Assembly: GCA_013400115.1 (NCBI GenBank)
Contig: VXBP01008282.1
Coordinates: 657,858 to 721,857, forward strand
Length of the DNA: 64,000 nt
Direction: 5' to 3'
From: Rhinopomastus cyanomelas
Lineage: Eukaryota > Chordata > Aves > Bucerotiformes > Rhinopomastidae
The position numbers were made by a program, and so were the translations under genes. The number at the start of each line of letters is the position of its first letter. Position 1 is the first letter of the stretch. Under the pieces are notes generated by a model, which saw only the letters and a program-made list of their open reading frames with translations, did not search any database and had not been told where the DNA came from. Shown piece by piece: positions 48,701-62,159 of the stretch.

Positions 48701-49672
48701 TTCAAGCCTCTTTGCCATTTCCATTTTCCCTCTGTCAGGCTTGGGAGCCCTATTTCTGTGCTGTCATAACCCCTCTATTCTTTGGTAACTGGCTTATCTA
48801 CAGGGGCTTCCAGGTGTCAGACCCCATCTAGACAGTGTACATGCCATTAGCCTTTTTCTTGTCCTGTCAGGGTAACAAGAAGTCTGGCAGAATGGATTTT
48901 GACCTTTAGGAAGTACCGCTTCAATTTTTTGTGAATTTCTACCTATTTTGTCTTAGGAGAAAGTGATGTGGGAATTTCTGTTTTTGCCTATGGAATTTAC
49001 CTGTTGAAAGCTTCTCAATGGTGGTGGCCTTGAAAGAAAAGCTAAATGGACACCAAAGAAACAAAAAGTCTTGTAAGGTAACATCAAAAAGCACTTACAG
49101 CACTGGAATTATGAGAAACACAGCAGCAAGTCACGAGCAACATCTAAGGGAACTTCAAGAATATCTCATGACACAACAGGAACGTAGCTATTTTTTCTGC
49201 ATTGAACATCTCAGGTTTTGCTCTTGTTAAACTTTGATAACTTTAAAGTAATTCAGAAAACATGAAGTAGTAGAGCACGAGTATACTAAAACATGTTTAG
49301 AATAAGAGAATATGATGTCTGTCTCAAGTTTCCTTTACACAAACACAGCAGAAAAAACTGATTAAAAATAATCCAAGCAAAGTAGCATCCGAGTACAATT
49401 TTCACTGAGCAGAATAAAGTTCTCAAGTACACAAACTGCCTTCACTTTTGGAATTACTGCAGTGTGATGGGCTAAGATTTATTCCCTTGAATCCGACGGC
49501 TCTGCGGTTTGTATGGCACACAACCTGTGCATCGGGGAAAAGCATCGCCAGTAAATGTCCTCCAGTGCAGAGCAGCAAGATACCTTCTTATTCACAGCAA
49601 AAGGTCGTATCTTGCATGAGAAAATTTCAGCCAGGAAGAAGGGTGAATTCTTGACATGTTACTTACTCTTAT
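39703..49672. other. Long gene-desert stretch almost free of repeats
   Basis: Nearly 10 kb of AT-rich unique sequence with no recognised transposon or gene. It contains a 19-base tandem duplication at 44591-44628, a short inverted repeat (ACGTTAC-CA-GTAACGT) at 46275-46290, and homopolymer runs near 40641, 40861 and 41039. Open frames of 98-121 codons at 43667-43963, 44665-45030 and 48123-48482 lack coding signatures. Confidence 0.45.
44591..44628. repeat. 19-bp tandem duplication, two copies
   Basis: GAAGGAACATTGCTGAGCT occurs twice back to back without a mismatch, then a shortened GCT continues. Probably a recent slippage event. Confidence 0.9.
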
Positions 49673-49707
49673 AATGATTCTATGATTGTACTCTATGATT
49701 CTATGAT
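49673..49707 (+). mobile_element. Orphan CR1-type tail (ATTCTATG repeats)
   Basis: AATGATTCTATGATTG, then CTCTATGATTCTATGAT: the octamer tail of CR1 without an adjoining recognisable CR1 body. It is either an extremely 5'-truncated insertion or the remnant of an old copy whose body has decayed. Confidence 0.55.
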
Positions 49708-51738
49708 AATACTCTTCATGGTTAAGACCACAGGAAAAGCATTTTAAAGATGTTAAATTTTTTAAACTAACAAAATGAACCCTTTTTTTTTTAAAGATTT
49801 TCTTTTCTATCCCAACTGCTTTGAATCACAACTTATGTACTTTGTTCAAAACAACTATTAGAATGTATATACATAACTACAGAATATTTCACAAGAGAAA
49901 ATGTTAATTTATATATATAAAACTCTATGCAGTTATATATAAAGTATATAAGCCTTCAGAAACCCTGAAGATGGTTAAATCACTTTAAATATTTGAATAT
50001 ATTTGTAATTTAAAATGAATGTACATATGCATTGACATATGAATACCTATTAATTATCTCCTTTTCCATACTGTATAAATAGATTTTTTGCTTGAAGATC
50101 AGAGAAGATCAGGAAGATCTTTGTGCCCGTGTAACTAGGGAAGCTATTTAACAACAGTGTCAAAGTGGGTAGCAGATGTGTTTCTGCTGCTATTCTCATT
50201 GAGAATTTTGAACTGAAATTGTTGCTTTATCCAAATTACTCTGTTTTCCCCATGAAGGTCACATTTACATGTTTTACCTTTACCTGACTTCATGGATGGT
50301 GGTTTCTCATGTTGGCATTGAAAAAGCTGTTCATTTTTGAAGGGAAGACTTAATGTTAACAACTTTTTTGCTTGAAATGCTGGTAAATGCCAGTAAAAGC
50401 AGCACCTACACAATACATTTCATGCAGCTTGCAAGAGGTAGTTATTCTTTCTCATTACAAGACATTATTAAAAAAACATTCCTATAAAGCTTCAGCTTCT
50501 GTAAAACAGTCAATTTCAGGAAGTGGAATTGGTTGGCTAGAGCACTTGTGAATTTGTTTTCTATTTCTAGAATATATTTTATCAACACCTTTTCTCTACA
50601 ATTTATACTTTTCAAAATGGCACTGTTTCTGTGTGAGATACTAAGTATGGACCAATTATCTGTTGATGATTTCTGCCAAGAATAAGTGTTGAAATATAGC
50701 AGATACACAGGACAGAGTCAATCTTCTAGGAAGGAAACACAGAACCCCCCAGACTACTGGTGAGTGATACCTCTTGAAAGCTACCTGAAGAAGGGAGTCA
50801 GATGCTAATTATTAATGTAGAAATTGTTACAGAAAAAGCTGAAAATGGGGAGAGAAAAAAAAAAAGCAAGATAAAGTAGTCTAACTTTCTAGTTGTTATC
50901 TTTTGTAGGGAAAAATAAAGCTTAACTAACCTGTTTTGAAAATATATTCAGCTAGGAAAATGTTAAACTACAGCTTCTGCAGTCAGAAGGGATTCACACA
51001 ATCAGACTAAAATCCTCTTAGAAACTCACTGCACAGAATCAAGTAGGTGTCTGAAGGAATTAGTTCTTCCTCGAGCAGCACTGAGGCTGCTCCATGCAGG
51101 TGATGCTGTGATAGAGAATAGAAGTGGGTATTTGCAAAGTATCTTATCCTCACAAGGACTTCATGTTCTTTTTTCAGTGATCTAGAGAGAATGAACAATT
51201 TGAAGTCTTGTTGACTCAGTTTTTTCTGAGAGACTGGAGAATATCAGAGCAGCTGGGGCTGAAGACAGTTCACAGGTACTTGCTGGTGGTTCCTGTGTTC
51301 CCTGTTCTTTGATAACTGGTTATGAGACCTAATATCATAGACTTTGGAGTAACTTAGAATACTAGTAGCTACACATTTGAGGAGACTGACTGGACAGAAA
51401 GTGAGTCTTCCTGAAAGTTTGCATCAGTTCAATTGTAGTTACCATGACTGCAACTTACAGATAAGGGCTTCTGTTTTAATTCAGCCAGTAAACTTCCCCT
51501 CATACAGAACAGAACATGATCCATCCTGTTTGTATTTACTACTGTGTGATGTCAACGGATCACATTCCTTAGTAACTTGGAAAACAGTGAATTGTTATGG
51601 CAGCTCTCTCTGCACCTTACTTTCTTTCACAGCAAGGTGATCTCTGTGCACACATCCATCTAAAAATACTGGTTTTACAAACTTTACTGAGCATTAAGGT
51701 AACAGCTGGGACTCAAGAACCTCTGCTTGAAATAGAAG
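49708..51738. other. AT-rich spacer, no gene seen
   Basis: Very AT-rich, with TATATA tracts at about 49908-49948 and an A run at about 50856-50867. No reading frame of interest. Confidence 0.5.
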
Positions 51739-51939
51739 AATCATAGAACCATTAGGGATTGAAAGGGACTTCAAAAGATCATCTAGTCCAATCCCCCTGC
51801 CACAGCAGGATCCCCTAGACCAAGTCACACAGGAACATATCCAGGTGGGTCTTCAAGCTCTCCAGTGAAGGAGACTCCACAACCACCCTGGGCAGCCTGT
51901 TCCAGTGCTCTGTCACCCTCACTGTGAAGAAGTTCCTTG
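51739..51939 (-). mobile_element. CR1 LINE fragment, 3' end, - strand
   Basis: The + strand begins AATCATAGAACCATTAGGG and ends at GTGAAGAAGTTCCTTGT. On the - strand it encodes NFFTVRVTEHWNRLPRVVVE and SPSLESLKTHLDMFLCDL. Close to the 39300-39702 copy in sequence, so of the same or a sister subfamily. Confidence 0.93.
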
Positions 51940-54900
51940 TCAAGAAAAATGGTAGATTCCAGTTATGTACTTTTTTTTTGCAGAGCTGTGGTTTGTGAGG
52001 TCTTAGTCTCCTCATCAGTCGCAAAGATGAAATGTAACTGAGTGCAGTCCTGTCAGAATTTGTGACATCAATCTTCAGCTTCAAAGGAAGAGTTTCTGTT
52101 AAAGCAAAGGACTAGTAAGGAATGCAAGTCATGACATGGCACATGTAATCTTCACGGAGATGCTTACTGAAAAACTGTCCCTCAGCCTCTCTTCTCTGGG
52201 GATCCTTGCCTTCAGCCCATTTCAATGCAGTTCAGTACTTTGGCCTGTGCTCAGTTGGGTGCTTGGCCCTGTGGACCCATGTGTTGGAGTAAATCCAAAA
52301 GGCTGTGCTTCTTCATATAAGTGAATCATTCCATGGCTTCGAAAGAAAAGACCTTGTCTGATGTGGCTATGGCAGCTGCACACTTGAATTCTCTAAAAAG
52401 AGAACTCTGCTCTCTCCATTCACACGTAGACACGTTTCTATAGCTTTTATGCACAAACTAGTCCTTATATTTTATGCACAAAATAGTCCTTTCTTTAGTC
52501 CCTGTGCACGAAATTGTAAATTATGTCCTGTTAGGTAAAACTTCTGGGGATAAATGAGTAGTAACATGTCAGGAATTTCCTTTTGGCCTCTGGATTGAGG
52601 TCACTGCTTCCAAGGTTTCCTTTGGTGAGCCCTAACACCTGTTCAATAACTTGCACATTTCTCAACTTTCTAATATTTCGTAGTCTGTGGGTAAAGCAGA
52701 ACTGAAATATTAATTGAAATTTCACTTTGGGTAACTGTTTAAACTATTCTTCAAGATACTACGTGTTTTGAAAGTTAAATTGTCAGAATTTTTTAAAGTA
52801 GCTCTACGGCAATCAGAACCCCTTTCTCCAGCACAAGGACCTTCTAATACTGTTGGGTAATAATGTATATCTCACAATACATTAATGTTGCTCTAATGTG
52901 CTCAGTCCTACAGAAGAATGTAATAATTAGGCACTAAGGGATTCTTTTTGCTATGGTTTGATGAGGTGGTCAATTACCTGTGCTGTACGACAGCGAGTGG
53001 TACAATCGGTTTAACTTAATAAGTACGTCGATGAAAAAGGCCACTGTGATGCACATTACTCGCACTGAAAAGGTTCTTTGGAGTTATTACCAAAGTCAAA
53101 CCTCAAATATCAATTAATTTAATTTGTTTAGAACAGTTTACACTTTAACACATCATCAAACCTTTTGCCATCACAGACTGTACTGTACATTAGGTAAATT
53201 ATAAATGTCTAACAAGAAGTGACTATTTGGCCGCAATGGCTACTTAAAGAAGACTAAAAGTAACAATTTGACTGGAATTTGCCTTTAACTGAAGCCTTTA
53301 AACTAAGATTGATAGAAAACAGTTTTTGAGAAGAAATAATACATACTGATTTATATAAAATGCTGTTCACTGTATTTTCCTTTTTGTATTAGATGTAATG
53401 AATAGATGTGCCTCTCTTTTTATTTTGTGGTACCCTACCATTAAATGATACTATCATTTTTTTTTTCTGCCTAAATAAATTCTAATTCTTGTCACCTACT
53501 ATCTGTACAGGAAGATTTGAGACATTATTCCTAATTGAGATTTTTACTGAATATCTTTTAAAGATAAATTTGTTTTATTCTTTCACCCACTATTTAAAAG
53601 GATTTTTCACTTTTTTATCTTCTAAAGGAATTGTCAATGAGAAACTAAAACTGCGTAGACTATACATTAAAATCACTTTAGTTTTTAAGCTGTCACGAAC
53701 TGTTTCAAAAAATGCTAAGTTGCTATTGTTTAATGTCTGTCATTTTATAATGCTTTAGAAGTTATCTATCCTGTAAAATTATTAACTGATGCTAAAATTG
53801 CCTTGTAAGTATTAGGACAATAGCAATTTTGTAACAGCTGGGACACTGCCAATGTAAGATAAGTACATTTTGCTCTGTAGATTCATAAAGTGCTTTGAAA
53901 TGGTTTGTAACTGATGGATGGATGCATTTTCTAAGTGTAGAAAGCAATATTTTGTAGAAGGAAATGGCTTGAAAGCTGACACACATGCATGCAAATGCCA
54001 TTCTCTTCAGTAAGTAATTTGCTTTTTCTTTCAAAAGCATAAATGGCATAGTTAGACACATTATTTTGTATATTGCACATAACAATACAAGATGCACAAA
54101 AACAGCGAGTACAAAACATTTCATATTGATAGAGGAACCCATGGCTGTAGTATATGATTAGCATAAATGTATACACACTGAAGAAATGCCTTCAGGATTA
54201 AAAAGTAAGGCTGAAAACAGGAAAAGTTCTTCTAACTTCAAGAAATGAAAATATTTAGAATATACTTCTTATTTCCAGACTTTGGGTCTTTTCAAATTAA
54301 TTAAGATGTGTAGGGCCTGAACTGGATTTTATTTTGCTCAGAACTTCATCTGACTCCAATGTCCCTATTTCCACTTGGAAGAAAAATCTTGTCTGAAAGT
54401 GTTTGTATGTTAATGGTGAAACCCAAGAGGACACTACTCTGAAGTATATGTATGCACAGAAAATATAGATCAGGTTTGTTTTCTTGTAATATGAGAACCA
54501 CTAAATGCTAAACCCGCTTTCTAATTTATACAATTGCATCATATTTGTGGTTTATATCACTGCATCATGTAGATCATCTGCACTGTAGATACAGCACTAG
54601 TGGTGAGAGCTTCTGGGCAGCTCCTGTCATGATCTTTTATGTTAAGGCAGTGTTCTAGGTGTTTACCTTTGGAAATTTCCATGCCTACTCAGCTACCCAA
54701 CCTCGAGGAGTCTCAGCCTCACAGATCAACCGAGAATCACACAGCTAAGTCTACACTGACTAAGTGAAGGAATCTCAGTCTCAGTCTGGAAAATGGTCCC
54801 CAGTGAAATCTTTGGAATATCAGCTTCAGCAGGTCTACTCAATATGATTAGTGTCAACATGTGGCCTTTTTGTTTAAAGAAAGGAACATTTCCTTCATAG

Positions 54901-55895
54901 AATCTTGTTAAATTTCTCATTCAACAATTATTGTAATCATGACCTCTATTGTTCATCATTTCCACTAAAATTTCTGCTTCTACATCAGCTTCTTTCTTAG
55001 GATATATATTCCCATTAGATACAAAACAGCCATTAATCTTAATGGAAGCTCTGCTCAGAAATGGAATGAGAAAGATACCCAGGAGGTTTTGTCATATCTT
55101 TGAATCCAGGAACAAAAAAAAAAAGGGATTTGAACTAAATTCTGATAATGAATGCACATTGTTGAAGAATTAAAATTTAAAATATATTTACACACTTCAT
55201 GAATTTGTATTAAGAAGAATTGAAACAACACTTCTACTGGATTGTAGGGCCCATTTTGTTCTGTATTTTGAGAAATGCTGCTGGTTTTGTGATGCTGAAG
55301 GGAACAGAGCTGCGTGAAAAGCTCATAAAAAGAGATTATCTGGCAATTTGCATCTTATCTTTTTGTTCCTTATATCTAAGCAGCTGATATCTTTTTATGA
55401 AATACATGAATATGTTTACACTGTAAATATATAATATTTATACCATAAAACAGTTTTATTATTTTTGTCTCATAATTTTATATTTCAAATCAAAGGTTTA
55501 TATAATGAAGCTGACTACTGACCACATGGATTTATCTCTGTTTCTGGTTTTATGATAAAGTATATGAAACAAGAACTGGAAAATGAGCTTTCACAGGTAT
55601 AAGCTGTTAAAACAAATCTAAACTTTGTTTGTTTCTGGTTTTAAAGTATTTCTTAGACTTACTTGTCAGACTTTGTGGCTGCAAAATTATGGCAACAGTA
55701 TGGCTACACCTGACCTATAAGAAAAATAAAACCACAATCAAAATAAAATATGTAGGCATGGTAATTGACCTTCAGAAGGCAGTTATCTCTGTTTATTAAA
55801 AATAGAATGAACCTATTAATAATAGAAATGGTTTGCTTTTAATTGAAAATTTTGTTTGCAGTTCTTTAAAAGTTTATCTCATAAAACCTCTTCAT
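51940..55895. other. AT-rich gene desert segment
   Basis: No gene or transposon recognised. The piece about 52965-53110 holds several CpGs (TACGACAGCGAG, CAATCGG, TACGTCGATG, ACTCGCAC) in otherwise CpG-poor DNA and may be under constraint. A T run lies at 53456-53466. Confidence 0.45.
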
Positions 55896-56067
55896 GTTGG
55901 AACAGGCTGCCCAGGGGTGTTGTGGAGTCTCCTTCTCTGGAGACGTTTAAAGGCCACCTGGATGCGTTCCTGTGCGACTTGGTCTAGGTGATCCTGCTGC
56001 GCAGGACGATTGGACTGGATGATCTTTTGAGGTTCCTTCTGATCCCTAATGATTCTATGATTCTATG
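55896..56067 (+). mobile_element. CR1 3' end, + strand, low divergence
   Basis: Runs from TTGGAACAGGCTGCCCAGG through GGAGTCTCCTTCTCTGGAGA to the tail GATTCTATGATTCTATG. The protein frame reads NRLPRGVVESPSLETFKGHL. The clean tail and CpG retention suggest a younger insertion than most neighbours. Confidence 0.95.
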
Positions 56068-56484
56068 TTGAAAGGTCAGTTTACACAAGGGAATGTGAGA
56101 CGAAGCATTTAATCAGAGACTGGCAAACAGTCAGTAGAGAGGCAAGAATTCCGTGGTAAACAGTTCTCTGTAAAATCGCCAGATTGAAAGGATCTGATGG
56201 CTCCCACTTCTAGGAGCTACTTGGACAATTTGCAATGATCTTAAAATGCTTGTGTTTTTAGAAGCCAGTTGTAATACAGAACCAAGAACAACACCTTGTA
56301 AAGAGTAGGGTAGGTGATCTGTGTGGTTTGGGCTCAGAGGAGAACCACCAGAGCACAGAGTTTTGTCATGAGAAATCATGACTATGACCCATCAGAACTT
56401 CCTGCAGTTCTGATAGCTGGAGTGATTGGATCCAACGGGTAGAAGATGTGCCTTGGAAGAAGGTGTTTTATAATTCTGTGATAT
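56068..56484. other. Spacer between CR1 copies
   Basis: Unique sequence with no gene, repeat or structure recognised. Confidence 0.5.
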
Positions 56485-57482
56485 ATACTGGCTGGCTGGG
56501 CCCAAAGAGCCGTGATTAAGATAAATCCAGCTGGTGCCCAGTCACAAGTGGCGCTCCCCAGGGCTCGGTATTGCGGCCTGCTCTCTTTAACGTCTTTAGT
56601 CGTGATCTGGACCAGGCGATCAAGTGCACCCTTTGTGCATTTGCAGAGGACACAAAGTTAAGTGGGTGTGTTGGCCTGCTTGGAGGCCTACAGAAGGATT
56701 TGGACAGGCCAAGGCCAGTTATTGAACGCCCAACAAGGCCAAGTGCCAGGCCCTGCGCTTGTGTCATAACCCCACGGAAGACTACAAATCTGCGGATGTG
56801 TGTTTGGAAGCTTGCCCAGCAGCAAGGACCTGGGGTGATGGTCGACAGCCAGCTGAAAATGAGCCAGTACTGTGCCCAGGTGGCCACAAAGGCCAAAGGC
56901 ATTCTGGCTTGTATCAGAAATTGTGTGACCAGCAGGAGTAAGGAATTGATTTCCCCCCTGTTCTTAACACTAGCGAGGCTGTGTCTTGAATAGCGCTCAG
57001 TTTTGGGCCCCCTCACTACAAGAAGGACATTGAGATGCTGGAAAGTGTCCAAACAAGGAAACAAAGCTGGTGAAGAGACTTGAGTACAAGTTGTGAGAAA
57101 CAGCTGAGGGAGCTGAGGCTATTTAGTCTGAGAGAGGCTCAGGGGAGACCTTATGATGTTCTATAAGTACCTAAAACCAGGTTGTAGACAAGTGGATGTC
57201 AGTCTCAATCCAAGCAACAAGTGGTACGGTCAGAGGAAATGGCCTCAAGTTGCACCAGAGCAGGCTAAGATTGGATACTAGAAAGCACTTTGTCACTCAA
57301 AAGTTTATTAGATATTGGAAGAGACTGCCCAAGGAAGTGCTGAAGTCAGCATCCTTGGAGGTATTTAAAAGATATGTGGATAGAGTGCTCAGTGACATGG
57401 GTTAGTGGTGGATTTGGCAGTGCTGGGTTAACGGTTAATGGTTATCTTAAAGGCTTCTTCCTACCAAAATGATTCTGTGATG
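56485..57482 (+). mobile_element. CR1 LINE fragment, about 1 kb, reverse-transcriptase end to tail, + strand
   Basis: The longest CR1 copy in the window. The + strand frame from 56571 follows the end of the CR1 reverse transcriptase (ALFNVFSRDLDQAIKCTL then FAEDTKLSG, where intact copies have FADD). It continues into the post-RT region (MSQYCAQVATKAKGILACI) with frameshifts near 56700-56830 and a stop at 56991-56993. A later frame at 57196-57405 resumes the ORF2 end (RLPKEVLKSASLEVFKRY). It ends at AATGATTCTGTGATG. Defective: the active-site motif is altered and the frame is broken. Confidence 0.92.
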
Positions 57483-57606
57483 TACAACTTTCAGAGATAA
57501 GCTGGAAATACAACCCTAGTCAATTAGAAACACTCAGAAGACTTACGTTTACACTGTATTACAACTTCAGTAACACTGAAGTTTTCTTGAAAGCAGTAGC
57601 CAAATA
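57483..57606. other. Short spacer between CR1 copies
   Basis: About 120 bases of unique AT-rich sequence separating two tandemly oriented CR1 fragments. Confidence 0.5.
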
Positions 57607-58352
57607 AAACTGAGCTATGGATTTGCATTTGGTGGACCATCTACTGGAGAACATTTCCATGGAGAGTGATCTTGGAGTTCTTGTTTGCCATAAGTTCCCC
57701 ATGGAACAGCAATGTGCTGCTCTTGTGGCCAAGAAGACAAATGGAATACTGGGATGGATCAAGAAGAGTGTGACCAGCAGATCAAGGGAGATTCTTCTCC
57801 CTCTCAACTCTGCCCTGGTGAGACGACATCTGGAATGTTGTGCCCAATTCTGGGCTCCCTGGTTCAAGAGGGAAAGGTACTTGATTGAGAGAGTTCAATA
57901 ATGGGCCAGGAGGATGATTCGGGGTCTTGAGCACTTGCCTTATGAGGAGAGATTGAGAGAGATGGGACTTTTCATCTTGGACAGGAGGTCATTGTGGGGA
58001 ACGTAGTAACTGTATGTAAATTCATGAGGGCTGGATGTCAAGAAGAAGAGACAATCTTTTTTACTTGCACTCTGTGATGGGGCAAGAGGTAATGGGTGTA
58101 AGCTGGAACACAGAAAGTTCCATCTCAACATGAGGAAAAACTTCTTTACTGTAAGGGTTACTGAACATTGGAACAGGCTGCCCAGGGGTGTCATAAAGTC
58201 TCCTTCTCTGGAGACTTTTAAGACCTGATGAATGTTTTACTGTGTAACCTGTCTTAGGTTTTATGATCCTGCTTGTGCAGGGAAGTTGGACTCGATGATC
58301 TCTGAAGGTCCTTTCCAGCCCCTAATGATCGGTGTATTTCTGTGTTTCTGTG
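57607..58352 (+). mobile_element. CR1 LINE fragment, ORF2 C-terminus to 3' end, + strand
   Basis: The frame at 57617-57901 encodes HLLENISMESDLGVLV, CAALVAKKTNGILGWIKKSV and CCAQFWAPWFKRERYLIERV, then a stop. Downstream the end of ORF2 (FHLNMRKNFFTVRV-like, then EHWNRLPRGVIKSPSLETFK) and the 3' UTR are preserved. The tail is degenerate (ATGATCGGTGTATTTCTG). It lies in the same orientation as the copy immediately upstream but resembles a different subfamily, so it is a separate insertion. Confidence 0.93.
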
Positions 58353-58742
58353 TGTTACCAAAAAATGATAATTCTGATTGGTTTGGAAAAAAATAAATAT
58401 GTTGTGCTCTTGGGGGAATAATGTGAGAGAAGGAAAGTACAAGGGGATTTACAATATTATTTTAAGTTTTGGAAGATGTTCTTCTCAGTCTTCTTTCCTT
58501 TAAGTGAGAGAAAGTAGAAGTAACTGGGAAGAAAATGAGAAGAATGTGTTCCTTAACATTTTCTCTTTCATTACGTTTCCCCTATGTTTTTCCTAATTGG
58601 TGTCACATTTTTCCCTTGTGTGCTTACTTAATCCTCTGTAAGAAGCCAAAGAGACACAAAAGCTTCCCTGAAAGAGGTAAGAAATTAAAGTCTGATTTCC
58701 CCACTTTGTCATTCTTATATTTAATATTAAATTTTTCATAGT

Positions 58743-58756
58743 TGTGTGTGTGTGTG
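58743..58756. repeat. (TG)n microsatellite
   Basis: Seven uninterrupted TG units. Confidence 0.85.
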
Positions 58757-61700
58757 CATGAAAATGAGACACAGTCTTGTGTCAGCCCCATTGCTAAGCA
58801 GGGAGCATAGTAAGGTTATTTAGGCAGAAAATATTAATGTTCATTAAAAATGTTAAAGCACTTGTGAATTGTGTGGAATACAGTTAAGTTTTATTTGAAA
58901 AAAAAGGCAGTGTGAACATATCTTTTTTAAGTTTTCTGCTTTCCCAGAACAAGTATGTTGGCAGTGTGCAGTTACCGTGAGTAGTGTGATTGAGGAAAAG
59001 TCTGTATTTGGTTGTAACGTGATGAAACTAGTTCTTCACTAAGTAATGCTCACTACAGGCAGAACTTAGATATCACACTAGAAACACAAGCACTTCTGTT
59101 GTTCCAGCTTTCTATTCAAAACCACTGGAAATTCCTTTGCTTAATCTCATAATCAGCTTGAAATACCTGTATACTGCAAAGATCTTCAGAAGTTGTGGCT
59201 CTTTTTTTACAGCAGCCATGATGTTGGATTAAAACTCCCTTTGTGTCTCTTGAAAAAGAGAAAATAAAGTTGTTTGTTCCTTAGGGAAAAAAATTATTTA
59301 TGAAGAAAATTGTTAGTAAGCATTTGGCCATGATTTAGGGACCACTTTGAATTCTTTGGTTTGGCCTATTGTGAAGTAGATGTGATCATTTTCTCCTATA
59401 CAATTTCTGCAATTCCACCTCACTCTTATTTTAGCACATAATTAGGAGTCAAGCGTTCTGAGGGAGCAGGTTATACAGAAGCATATTTACAGCAGTGATT
59501 TGAATACATTTTATGTACTCCAGCTATCAAAACACAGTAACCTTTAATCACAACAAGGGCTGCACTGAGAAGAAATACTTGATGCTCTGTAGAAGGTCCT
59601 TGCTTGCCACCCCATGCTCATAAGTCCATCGTTCCCCATTTGCTGCTATTCAGGCTGTGAGCTGTGACTCAATAGCTAGCATTATGGGAATGAGATGAAA
59701 CAGTAAGATAGTGGTAAATAAAGCATTACACCCAAACAGTTTGATTTCCAACACACGATGGTCCTGGCAACAAAAAAGATGTGCTACCAGTGAATCACTG
59801 GCAGGTCCTCTTGTATTTTTAAATTACAAAACCTGTGAGGTTATGGCAGGTTTCACTTACCTTGTGTTTCAGACAATTTGGCACATCTGTCACACTTTTT
59901 ATCAACTTCTTTTTTTGTAACTTTTCATTTTGCATGCATTAGGGAATTGAGTCAATATTCTCCAAAGGTTGTTGCTTAAAGTCATCGACTTTTTACAAGA
60001 CAGAGAATCAGACAGAGGTTCAGCACCCACTATTTATGCACCATCTGTAAAATGGTGAACTCCTTTGGCTTCTGTTAATTTACACAGGCATTCACATACA
60101 TTGAGATGCTCTTGAGAGCACAAGTAGCATTCAGCCTGCACAAGACTGGGTCTCAGTCTCAAATAAGGTCTCAGTGATATAGTTTTGCTACTGTTTATGA
60201 TGGTATCATCTAGATACTTAAGGCAGTAGGAACCATTTACCTTTCACAGTAAGGCAGAAAAAAACCCAGATGCTGCTTTCAGACCCCTATAAATTAAAAT
60301 GATGTGCAGTCTGTGCTCCTGCATTGCCTTACCCATAGTCAGAGGCAGTATGTCACGTGGGATTGTTCCTCAAGGGCCTGTTTAGTTCAATAGATATAAA
60401 GACACAAAATAGAACAAGCTATTGATTTCAAGACTCTTCTCAACTATCCAGGAAAATTTCTCTCTCCCTTCTTCCCTCTCGTCTTTCTGTCCTTCATTCC
60501 ACTAATGAACACAATGACTGATTATTTCCTTTGAAATGTGCTCATTTGCTATTTGACTCCTTCTTCCATTCTTTTCCTTTTGGCCTGCTAAAGTCACTGT
60601 GGTTTTGTGTTGCCCAAAGGATATATCATTTAGATGTATCCAACACAAAGTTATGTTATCAATATGTTATTGTCATTTTTCTTCCAAGCTAACGTATTTC
60701 TCTGCAACTTACGTGTAACATAACTAAACAAATTATTGAAGCATAAGATGTGATAAATGGTAACAGATTTAAATGAGAGGATTAGTGTAAGTGTCTGTAT
60801 TCTATATTCTTCTACTGTACTGAGTTAAATCTTTTAAAAACTGAACACATCCTTTTAAATAAGAAATAATCTTAATTCTGGTATTTTTCTAAAAGTTAAA
60901 ACCATGAGATGTTTCACTGTAGGTGACAGAGCTACACTGAACAGTAAAAAACTTTACAGAGCTATGTTTGAGACTGTGTTGTGAAGTCATGTGCGAGGGA
61001 AGGAATAGAAGAAAGTGATTCCATACATCTCAGATCACTACTCAAATATCCAGTTTGTGCCAGCAGGGCACATGGGTCTTCTTGGCCTAAGTGACAGATA
61101 GAAGAGTGATGTGAGGATGGAACGACAAGGATCTCTAACTACTGTGTTAGGTGGCATCAACCAAGAAAGTGAGAAAAAGGTGTCAAATAGAGTTTTTCCT
61201 GACTGACTGCTGGGCAGATGAAGATTAATTTCAGTGCAGTTAGGAGGGAAATGAAGAGCATGTGCGTTCTGGACAGTTAAGAAAATCACTCTTAGAAGGC
61301 AGAATTCAGGATGCATGTCTGTGTATTTTAATTACAGTTTTCAAAACTATAATTATCAAATGCTTTCCTTTCACTTCCTGCAAATTAGAGGTCTGAGTCG
61401 CTGAACCTGACAACATGAAAAAGCAAAAAATTTCACTAGGAATATTTTTTGTTTATCTGACAACTGAATTAATTCAGATTTTTTTTTCCTCTTTAGTGTC
61501 TAATCTTTTTCCCCTGAAATTCAGTGATATTTTACACACCTGTAATCAGAAGTAGGTTTGCAGTTGGAATGCTAGTGCTGAAGGTGACATGAAGACTCCT
61601 GTATGACTGTGGAAGTCTCATCTACAGATGTGGAATAAGTGGAAAACCCCACACTTACAGCTCAAAGATTTCATTTTTCCTGAATGGTGGCTGCAGTAAC

Positions 61701-62159
61701 TAAAGCATCCCTCCATCCATCTCATTAAGCCATTACCATTGTAAAAGCTGTCAACACATTAAAAATGTCTGCTTTTTCATGCATCTCAGCCAGCATCTTA
61801 CTTGAGAGTCTCATGGTCACAGATTCTATTAGCTTCAGCAAAATACTTAATATTTGCTGAATCCTTTCCTAATTATGCTACTGGAACAAGTTGTTCCCCC
61901 ACCACCCATGTATCTCCCACCCACACATTGCTTCCATTCAATTCCGCTGACAGAGTCTATCAGATTGCATGTGCCCCTGTGCCTGATAATTTTTCTTCAG
62001 ATTTCTGAGTCTGAAACGCAGCTTTTCAAGGACAGAAAGAAGATGAACTCTCAATCCACGGAGGGACAGAAAATTCTGGACAGCAGTTCCTGTAAGGAAC
62101 GGAAAGTGGTGCTTAGAAACCTAAGTGGGGGCTGAAGAGCTCCGCTTCCCTCTACATGC

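Noticed and set aside
56571..56993. 140-codon frame resembling a reverse transcriptase
   Set aside because: It is part of a decayed CR1 LINE with frameshifts and an altered FADD motif, so it is not a gene.
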